In this document: one piece after another, positions 8,295-14,014 of the stretch
Layout of the letters: every line of letters starts with the position of its first letter
Position numbering within the stretch: the stretch's first letter is position 1
Assembly: GCA_018398765.1 (NCBI GenBank)
Contig: JAHBMJ010000746.1
Span: forward strand, 7,501-21,514
Reading direction: 5' to 3'
DNA length: 14,014 nt
Source of the DNA: Chromera velia
Lineage: Eukaryota > Sar > Chromeraceae
Notes under the pieces: model-generated
What the model was told of the DNA's origin: nothing
The model's input: the letters and a program-made list of their open reading frames with translations, nothing else
The model's database searches: none
Made by a program: the position numbers and the translations under genes

Positions 8295-11200
8295 TCACGT
8301 CCGTTTTTCCGTAAATTTCGTTTCATGAAGGTCCGTTTAAAAAAAAAACAAATCATCGCGCGACTTCAGACGCAAGCAATCACTGTAGACAAAAAGGGGA
8401 CACAACGAGAACTGAACATCACTGAGGCGAGACCGAGTTTTGAGTCTTTTTTTGACCAGATCAGCAACAGGCTTGAAAAGAAAAACCAACGATTGCAGAC
8501 GGACAAAGAGACGCACACGGAAGGAAAAGAGAAGACAGGAAGAAGCAAATTGTCTTGCCGCATTCCAACAACAGAGGGGGAAGCGCCCAGGGACCATTTG
8601 CCATCCCTCCCTCCCATCCACCGACCGACCTCCTCCATTTTATTCTCCTCCCCCTTAGTGAAGTTCAGCAGCTGCAACACGCAACAAACGCAAGAAGAAG
8701 ATACAAGACGTACAGAGTTCTATCTCTGACGCCATGCAACGGGACGGAGAAGGGAAGAAAGAGAGAGACAGAGAGACAGAGAAGAAGAGACATGATAAAG
8801 ATTGTACAACGCCGAAGGAAGCAGATGTTCCTTCCTTTCACGCCTCTACAGCCCGTGGACTTTTTTGCTTCCTTCCGAGTTTAACCTGTCCGACTGACCT
8901 CTTCTGCGTTGTGGAGGAGGACCGTGCCCTTCGTTTCGGTGCCTGCACACAACCCAGACAGACAGACACAGACAGTCATCGGAAAACGTGCGCACGACTA
9001 AAATCAGNNNNNNNCCCCCCCCCGGACTTTCCTTCCGTCGCCTCCCATGCCCAAGTCATCTGATAGACTGGGCTCCCTTTCACCAGCCAACCTCAAAGAA
9101 AAGATCAACAGACAAACAAATAGACAGACCTGTCATTTCAAGACCACACCCGAGGACGAGCACTTTGCAGTTCAACTTCTGCTGTTCGGTTCCTGCACAC
9201 AACAAGGGTGGAAGGGACTCGATGGAAAAACTAGTGCAACAAAAGCAAGGCACCCTGCATCAATCGAACCCAGCCTCTTCCCGCACCAAGAAAGAAACAA
9301 AAGAGCATGCGCGCCAGATTTACTCTCTCTCTCTCTCTTCTGGCGTTTCCTCTCCTTCCACTTTTTATCTTTTCGCTGAAGAGAAATGAACTTCAGGCAG
9401 GAAGGAAAGCATCCTTGAGAGAGAGAGAAAAAAAAAAGACACAATGTAGAGAGAGGAGGTCCAACGGTGATCCTCTCGCTTCACGTCCGCACCCCCCTTC
9501 TTCGATCCCCAAAATTTCCTTTTCTCTCTGTCTCGATCAACGAACTCACCCAGTGGCTGACTGACTGACCAGAAGGAGGCCTCCCCACCACCATGCCCTC
9601 CACCACAAAGGAGTTGCTCAGGGAACTGCCGTTGATCTTTGCCACCCGAACATTGTCGACGTCGAATTTCTTCGGGTCGCTCGGCATCACCTGAATCAGG
9701 AAATTCCATTCAACTATCCATCCATCCATCCATTCTTCATTTGCTACTTCAGCCTTCAGTAAAAAGTATCCATTTGTCGATATCTCTGCACCCAGAGATT
9801 ATTCAAAAAAATCCTTCTTTTCTGCCACCAGAAAGGACAGAAAGGGAGGGTGACTGAACAAGGAATAAAACCACGATCCAAAGAGAACAAGGCGAAAGCC
9901 GGAACGACGTGCACTCATCTTCTTCGCACGTCGAAACAGACTCGGAGAGTCACACGCAAACCTTTACACAAAGCTTGAACAACCCGCTTACGCACGCGTT
10001 TCTGAATCTTTCCACAGTTTGCAAGCACTTTCGAACTTTCACTCTTCCTTCTTCAGAGAGACTGACAAAGAGACAGACAGACTGACAAAACGACAGACAG
10101 ACTATATGGTTTCTTTTCTTCATCAACACAACTGACAAAGAGACAGACAGACGGACTGACAATGAGAGACAGACAGACAGACTGACAAAGAGACAGACAG
10201 ACTGACTGACAAAGAGACAGACAGACTGACTGACAAAGAGACAGAAAAACAGACCTTTGTGACAGCCTCCGCAACAAGAGCAGAGAGCTCGGTCTCGAGC
10301 CCTGCAGAGAGGCGCATGCACAAAACAATTTGAATGAACAGAATGAAATCAACGGACCGACATACCGACCAACACACGGACAGAAAGACAGACAAACAGA
10401 AACGAAAGGGAACGAACTCTCTACATTTCCTTCCATCATGCCCCGCCCGCCCAGAAAAAAAAATACCAGGGAGGAATGGACAAAAAAGGCAGAAAATGGA
10501 CTTCAAAGACTCTCCCTGAATTGTCACGCGAGCACACCACAGTCAGGCTACCCCCAGGCGACAGTAGTGAAGGATGGAACACGGAGCTAGGCAGGCAGGC
10601 AGGCAGGCGGTCATTTTGCTACATCTTCCTTTCACACTGTCTCCAAAGACCTCTATCCCATCCCCCCCCCCGTCTCTTTCAATCAGCAGAGTAAGGTAGG
10701 GAGGGAGGAAAGGTCCGACGCACCGTACTGCTTTGCGGCGATGGCTGGCTTCACAGCTGCAGAAAAAAAAAAGAGAGAGAGAGAAACAAAAAAAAAAGAA
10801 AGCATCGAGTAAGAATGAAAGGGGTTCCTGAACGATAGATATGCCAGATGAGGAAGAGCAGAAGGACGGTGGACTCTTCTGTGTTTTGAACATGAAGGAC
10901 ATCTAAGGAAAAAGGAGCGGCAGAAAAAAAAATCTGCACCTGCATTGTCTCTCTGTATTTAAATCCCGCTATTGTTAAGGAGCCTACAATAGAAATATTG
11001 GTCTTGTCCCCTTCCCGTAGAGCTTTTCTCGCTCACTCATGCTTTCTTTCATCGAGTCGCTCCTGCCCCCCCACTCTCTGCGAGATTTCAATCTCACTGG
11101 CCCGTCCTGCCTTCGATGTCCTCTCTGTTTTTCCTTCTACCCCTTTCTCCTGTTCTTTACACAAGTTCTTCTCCTACAAGAAGACTGCACGGTCCAACTA

Positions 11201-12356
11201 GCTGGCCACAAACTAACCTTTCTGGACCTGCTTGGTGTCCTTCAAGTCAGTCAGACTCCAACAAGTCAGTCCTGCAAAAGAAAAGAAAAGAAAAAAGGAA
11301 GAGGACAAGCAGGGAGGGTGCTAAGGAAGAAAACGAGAGCGACTTCAAAGAAAGAAGGAAGGCACACAGGAACGAAGGAAGGCAGGAAGGTATGAAATAA
11401 TTCAGGTCTCTTCTCCTCCTCCTCCTTCTCCGTCAGGTCCTCTCTCTCTGGCTTGCTCTTCTCTTCTCTTCTGTCCGCCGCTTTGTTTCCACATGGCCCC
11501 TGTCTGTCTATTGTGTGTCGGAAGGGAATCGCATGAGCTTCTACGGTGAGGGAATCGAAAGCGAGTGTGACAAAGAGGGCAAGGAAAGAAAAGACCCACT
11601 TCCTGACTGATTTGAGTAACTGACCGGGCAGCGTCTCCTCGACAGTCGCGAGGGCCCTCTCGAATCCCTTGATGATGTCTGCAGTGTGCAGGCCCATCTT
11701 GCAGAGAGCCTCTGCCTGGGTGAGGAGTTCCCCGGCGAATGTGACCACAAAATTGGTTGCGTTCCCGAATTCCTGTTCCTGCATGGACGCGGCACCAACA
11801 ACCAGCTTGGCTGCAGGGTGCATCACCTCCAGCTCGGACACCATCTTGGCGGCATTTGAGGTCACGTAGTGTTTCTCGATGTGGTTGATGATCAGCTTCT
11901 GCATGGCTGGACACATACATCCACACACGAATAGGGCACAGACACACGGACGCACATCCACATACACACCCTCACGGCTGCTCGGACGGCAGGAAGAGAC
12001 AAAGAAAAAAGCAGGCACAGACGTCATGAGAAACATCAAACGTGCTAAAGAAAAACTGAAGAGCGAAGGGACGGGAGAGGAGGTGAAGGACGGACGGACG
12101 GACGGACGGACGGACAGTTGGGGCCCAGAGAGGTTCTGGTGATTTCGGAGAGGTTTCTCACGGCCTCGATATTCTTCAGGAGGGCCTCATCGATTCCTGT
12201 GAACTGTTTAGCACCATCCTTCAGAAGGGCTTGGAGGCCTTGCGGCTGTCCGAACTGCACAGACAAGACACATACACATCGACAAATATACTCAGCAATG
12301 AAACTGCCATCTAGTCCAGCGACCGAGCAAAAAAGTGGCGGACAGCCACTTACCAT
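5322..12356 (-). CDS. CCT8: CCT8, T-complex protein 1 subunit theta (16 exons joined)
   Basis: Theta subunit of the cytosolic chaperonin CCT/TRiC, which folds actin, tubulin and other proteins in an ATP-driven double ring. Exons read downward: 12356-12354, 12254-12116, 11906-11625, 11271-11218, 10756-10724, 10301-10255, 9690-9570, 9192-9130, 8942-8899, 8671-8630, 8145-8038, 7872-7807, 7513-7395, 7068-6968, 6260-6111, 5677-5322. They total 1728 nt, in frame, 575 residues plus TAA (human CCT8 is 548). Every junction has GT/AG ends and matching phase. Theta landmarks recalled from the family: LLKDGAKQF near the N-terminus, KFDVDNVRV (about 194-202), [18 protein letters not shown], and the C-terminal signature [15 protein letters not shown] (551-565) followed by an acidic tail. 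Equatorial segments are about 1-135 and 385-575, with intermediate and apical parts between. A TGA at 12375-12377 lies in frame upstream and no other ATG intervenes, which fixes the start. Odd features: catalytic Asp positions are Asn, and exon 16 has an Ala-rich insertion. Subunit identity is very secure; single splice ends could be off by a few bases. Confidence 0.95.
5916..5946. repeat. (GA)n microsatellite in CCT8 intron 15
   Basis: A pure GA run of about 31 bases, reading (TC)n on the sense strand and so extending the pyrimidine-rich character of the intron. Confidence 0.95.
6619..6648. repeat. (GAGT)n microsatellite in CCT8 intron 14
   Basis: Seven perfect copies of GAGT on the plus strand, in the middle of the 707-nt intron 14, the longest intron of the gene. 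Confidence 0.95.
6968..7068 (-). other. CCT8: CCT8 exon 14: C-terminal catalytic loop region
   Basis: This exon encodes residues 374-407. It contains [15 protein letters not shown], matching the CCT motif that usually reads ER-x-x-x-DA/DG. The last Asp of that motif, equivalent to GroEL D398, is Asn here (N390, codon 7020-7022). The exon ends at VPG, and the next codon, split across intron 14, becomes Ala408. The usual PGGGA loop is therefore PGAGA. The acceptor is TTTCAG and the donor is GTTTGT. The downstream exon continues ASEIELAL as in other theta subunits, so the join is well supported. Confidence 0.88.
8017..8031. repeat. G15 homopolymer next to a CCT8 donor
   Basis: Fifteen consecutive G on the plus strand, beginning six bases inside intron 11 on the sense strand (where it is C15, directly after GTCAGA). 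The length may be inaccurate, because homopolymers are prone to sequencing error. Confidence 0.9.
8146..8629 (-). other. CCT8: CCT8 intron 10 with long (TG)n tracts
   Basis: The donor is GTCGGT (iterated as GTCGGTCGGTGG) and the acceptor ATGCAG. About 140 bases next to the acceptor (8148-8291) are interrupted CA dinucleotide repeats on the plus strand, so UG-rich in the transcript. The phase-0 join links ENKMEE to VIKEIKDTG. Confidence 0.85.
8148..8291. repeat. Interrupted (CA)n microsatellite
   Basis: CA dinucleotides interspersed with CG and short unique words, with the longest pure run at about 8254-8291. It lies within CCT8 intron 10 next to its acceptor. Alternating purine-pyrimidine sequence of this kind can adopt Z-DNA; that is general knowledge and not shown here. 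Confidence 0.95.
9008..9014. other. Assembly gap (7 N) in CCT8 intron 8
   Basis: Seven undetermined bases followed by a run of C (9015-9023). The gap lies inside an intron, so it does not affect the protein model, but the true intron 8 length is unknown. Confidence 0.98.
9691..10254 (-). other. CCT8: CCT8 intron 6 with donor-like minisatellite
   Basis: At 564 nt this is the second-longest intron of the gene. The donor is GTCTGT and the acceptor ATTCAG. The 5' third (10061-10250) is a degenerate tandem repeat described separately, and near the 3' end there is a short (ATCC)n tract at about 9717-9733. The exons on either side join in phase 0 to give AVTK then [10 protein letters not shown]. 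Confidence 0.85.
10061..10250. repeat. 20-26 bp minisatellite in CCT8 intron 6
   Basis: About seven degenerate copies of a unit whose best form is ACTGACAAAGAGACAGACAG (20 bases). Starts are near 10061, 10081, 10131, 10155, 10181, 10205 and 10229, with four-base expansions (ACTG or GACA) and one 30-base interruption at 10101-10130. On the sense strand the units are dense in GTCAGT and GTCTGT, the same words used as donors in this gene. Confidence 0.9.
11625..11906 (-). other. CCT8: CCT8 exon 3: N-terminal equatorial nucleotide-binding motifs
   Basis: This exon encodes residues 49 to about 142 and carries most of the N-terminal ATP-site motifs. LGPNS-MQK (S48 is split across the exon 2/3 junction) stands where human CCT8 has GPNG-MNK. 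TSNAAK (N65, codon 11854-11856) stands where TNDAAT is expected. GNATNF (N96, codon 11761-11763) stands where GDGTNF is expected. The surrounding sequence is otherwise well conserved: [22 protein letters not shown] and FAGELL. This argues that the gene is functional and the changes are not decay. The donor is GTCAGT at 11624 in phase 1. Family comparisons are from memory of human and yeast theta. Confidence 0.9.
11907..12115 (-). other. CCT8: CCT8 intron 2, beginning with (GTCC)7
   Basis: The intron opens directly with seven perfect copies of GTCC (plus-strand GGAC, 12088-12115), and the first copy supplies the donor GTCCGT. The acceptor is GTCCAG at 11907. The phase-1 join gives Ser48. The remainder contains pyrimidine-rich sense-strand sequence. 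Confidence 0.8.
12088..12115. repeat. (GGAC)7 microsatellite
   Basis: Seven perfect GGAC units on the plus strand, reading (GTCC)7 on the CCT8 sense strand. The array ends exactly at the exon 2/intron 2 boundary. Confidence 0.97.
12255..12353 (-). other. CCT8: CCT8 intron 1 (99 nt, in frame, stop-free)
   Basis: The donor is GTAAGT, the only fully canonical donor in this gene, and the acceptor is GTGCAG. The intron is phase 0, directly after the start codon. Its length is divisible by three and it has no stop in the coding frame. First-intron positions often carry transcription-enhancing signals, but I see no specific motif here. Confidence 0.8.
12354..12356 (-). other. CCT8: CCT8 coding exon 1: start codon only
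   Basis: The ATG is followed immediately by the donor GTAAGT at 12353-12348, and intron 1 ends GTGCAG at 12255. Splicing joins M1 directly to [14 protein letters not shown], which has about the N-terminal spacing of other theta subunits. The 5' untranslated sequence continues upstream of 12356. Intron 1 is 99 nt, a multiple of three, and has no in-frame stop, so an unspliced message would stay open and encode 33 extra residues after Met1. I prefer the spliced form because both splice sites fit the consensus and the retained stretch is Cys/Val-rich and unlike any CCT N-terminus I know. Confidence 0.8.
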
Positions 12357-13179
12357 TTTTCTTGGATCTGGAAATCAGCCGTGGGGATCAGTCTTGTGCA
12401 GTTCCAAGAAGGCTTGAGGCTGGCTCTGTAGAGGAATTCCGAAGGACAGTGTAAGAATCAACGAGGCTCACACAGGATTGGATTGCGTTCGAACAAGGCT
12501 GGACCAGACAGACGCACCACTGAGGAAAGGGCGTCAAAAGTAATGCAACAAAACGGCAGACTTGCAGTCACTTGATACGACTTGATGGGTGGGAGTCAAT
12601 GGAATTAAATCACAACTGATCGTTGAAGGTCGGCTGCTTGAACGATCTTGAACGCTGACTGACAATGGCTGACACGCATCTATGCTCGGCCGGTGTTTCT
12701 TCAAATTTTTTGGAGACGCCTTGATGATTTTTGGACTCGAATTTTTCACAAAATTTCACGGTCTAGCTGAATCGCGCGCACGCGTTTCGAAATTCCAGCA
12801 ATGTTGCTGTTCGGGACAGCGCCGTCTCTGCAACTTCATCCGTCTATGGATGTCTATGGTCGGTCGATATACCATCGATATACCATCGATATACCTCAAA
12901 TTTGATGACTGCATTTGAAGCATTTCGCGATGTCGATCAGAAGTCAGAAGTGCCACGTGTTTCCCTCACGGCCAGAGTACTGTAGGAAGCCACCTCTACT
13001 GTTAATATAATGCTAGCTGTACATGCGGGATGCAAAAGGCGCGTCAGACCTAGAGCCCGGCTTCTTTTTACACTGCATGATGTTCTCCGCAGTCGGACAA
13101 ACCAGTGACCAAAAAGGGGCCGGCTGATCTCTCGTTTCTCAGTGCAGCAGATTGGCTGGTAAATTGTTTGCAAAGCAAG
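12357..13179. promoter_or_regulatory. Divergent intergenic region between CCT8 and the EEP gene
   Basis: These 823 bp separate the two start codons and should hold both promoters and 5' untranslated regions. I see no TATA box placed convincingly for either gene. Visible features are AT-rich stretches at 12710-12760, an 8-base palindrome TTTCGAAA near 12785, CpG-rich sequence around 12775-12786, and an 11-base tandem repeat at 12864-12895. Reading frames here are short and look like chance. Confidence 0.5.
12864..12895. repeat. Three tandem copies of an 11-mer (TCGATATACCA)
   Basis: The unit TCGATATACCA occurs at 12864 and 12875, and again lacking its last base at 12886. Each unit contains TCGATA, which pairs with TATCGA formed across the junctions. 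Just upstream a duplicated TCTATGG word (about 12843-12860) leads into the array. It lies about 285 bp from the EEP start and about 510 bp from the CCT8 start. A role as a regulatory element is inference from position alone. Confidence 0.8.
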
Positions 13180-14014
13180 ATGGCATCTTATGTGGGTAGG
13201 GTAGCCTACAGCGCCGCTTGGGCAGTTTTGAAGATACCCGGGATGACGTCCGTCGCTCGGGCTGTTCTTTCTCCTAAACACCCAAACTTTGAGAGAATAG
13301 CGAATGTGGACGAAGGGGGGCACAGAAATGCGGAGGAAGTGTGGCAGGGCGTTGAGGCAGAGATGGGCTCTGGAGTAGAGGCTGGGTGCTTGGAGGTACT
13401 TCCTGCTTTTGGGTGGGGGTGGGATGTAGAGAAGGAGGGGTGGTTCGCACGGAGCGAGGAGACGGCTGTAGGAGAAGTGGATGGAGAGTGGGAAGGACGC
13501 GAGATTCGGATACTCGCGTGGAATGTTATGATGGGGATGTATGACCGTGTGATTAGTGGGGTGACGCAGACGGAGAGGAGATACGTTGCAATTGTCAAAT
13601 TCCTGGCCGACTCGGATGCCGACCTGATTGCTTTGAATGAGATCGAACTGCCGATGCTCGCTTTGTTGGGGGCAAATGAAGTACTGCGGCAGAGATATGT
13701 CTTTTCAGAGATACCTGTAGACCTTGGGGGGGTGGAGGGACGAGGGCGAATTCAAGAGGGGTCGCACGGAGTGGTTCTTCTTGTTCGTCGGTCGCTACCA
13801 CTGTTTTCATTTCACGCTATTCATTCGACCATCATTCGGAAGGGAAAGCCCAAGACTGCACGGCCAATGATTGTCGCCAGGATTCGGACCACTTCCGGTC
13901 GTCTTGTGGCGATTTGTGGAGCGCACCTGGAAGCTCGGGAAGGTCGATTTGTTCAAAGACGGCAGCAGGCACGCGATTTTATCCGTGCCGTTGACACCCG
14001 CGACGCCAGCGCTG
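13180..14014 (+). CDS. Endonuclease/exonuclease/phosphatase (DNase I-like) protein, N-terminal part, runs off window
   Basis: This is an open frame of 278 codons with no stop or evident intron, cut by the window edge. The ATG at 13180 has A at -3 and G at +4. It is the first in-frame ATG after a TGA at 13078-13080. Residues 1-105 match nothing I recognise. From about 109 the EEP fold begins: ILAWNV with the metal-site Asn (N115), DADLIALNEIE with the metal-binding Glu (E154), SHGVVLLVRRSL (195-206), VAICGAHLEAREG (243-255) and a QRRQQARDF helix (259-267). The later GDxN and SDH motifs should lie beyond the window. Family members are Mg-dependent phosphodiesterases acting on DNA, RNA, lipids or 5'-tyrosyl-DNA adducts. 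The HLEAREG then R/Q-helix pattern recalls TDP2 (HLEST), but substrate cannot be told from half a domain. No reverse transcriptase is visible, so a LINE endonuclease is less likely. CCT8 lies upstream and divergent. Confidence 0.8.
   Translation, partial: MASYVGRVAYSAAWAVLKIPGMTSVARAVLSPKHPNFERIANVDEGGHRNAEEVWQGVEAEMGSGVEAGCLEVLPAFGWGWDVEKEGWFARSEETAVGEVDGEWEGREIRILAWNVMMGMYDRVISGVTQTERRYVAIVKFLADSDADLIALNEIELPMLALLGANEVLRQRYVFSEIPVDLGGVEGRGRIQEGSHGVVLLVRRSLPLFSFHAIHSTIIRKGKPKTARPMIVARIRTTSGRLVAICGAHLEAREGRFVQRRQQARDFIRAVDTRDASA

Noticed and set aside
7783-8298. Minus-strand open frame with long Cys-Val repeats
   Set aside because: The Cys-Val part is a translated TG microsatellite of intron 10. 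Only the part coinciding with CCT8 exon 11 is real.
9240-9275. GGTTCGAT on the minus strand, resembling a tRNA B box
   Set aside because: The B box is not completed (no CC at the end), no A box lies at the right distance, and no cloverleaf can be drawn. It lies in CCT8 intron 7.
10061-10250. CRISPR-like array
   Set aside because: Units are contiguous degenerate 20-26-mers without unique spacers, inside an intron of a eukaryotic gene. It is a minisatellite.
13206-13598. Minus-strand open frame of 130 codons
   Set aside because: It is the reverse shadow of the EEP coding frame, Ser/Pro-rich and without a motif.

Overview
The window is nuclear DNA from an intron-rich eukaryote. It holds one complete gene that I can reconstruct exon by exon, CCT8 (theta subunit of the cytosolic chaperonin CCT/TRiC), on the minus strand at 5322-12356. 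The joined exons give a 575-residue protein. The large introns full of simple repeats, the intermediate GC content and an assembly gap suggest a protist, perhaps an alveolate such as a chromerid alga. That placement is a guess; the sequence alone does not prove it.

Layout, left to right. Positions 1-3090 contain no recognisable protein. They do contain plausible plus-strand splice signals (introns 1430-1496 and 2646-2964) bounding short open frames, so an unrecognised spliced plus-strand transcript is possible. A 15-base box with inverted ends occurs three times at 254-441. Positions 3091-5321 are non-coding as far as I can see: a C-rich stretch, an AT-rich island (about 3540-4480) with a MITE-like imperfect inverted repeat and a GA microsatellite, then the region downstream of CCT8. 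Positions 5322-12356 are CCT8, with 16 coding exons and 15 introns. Positions 12357-13179 are a divergent intergenic region with three copies of an 11-base repeat. From 13180 to the window edge, a plus-strand open frame of 278 codons without an intron encodes the first part of an endonuclease/exonuclease/phosphatase (DNase I-like) protein, possibly TDP2-like.

Three things stand out in CCT8. First, the aspartates aligning with GroEL D52, D87 and D398 are all asparagine (N65, N96, N390), and two glycine positions in other nucleotide-site motifs are also changed (S48, A408), so this subunit may bind or hydrolyse ATP poorly. Second, 11 of 15 introns start GTC rather than GTA/GTG, all 15 have G at +5, and most acceptors are GCAG. 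The donors often sit at the head of four-base iterations such as (GTCC)7, and intron 6 carries a roughly 20-26-base minisatellite rich in donor-like words. Third, exon 1 codes for only the start methionine, with the splice donor directly after the ATG. CCT8 and the EEP gene are head to head and show no evident functional link.
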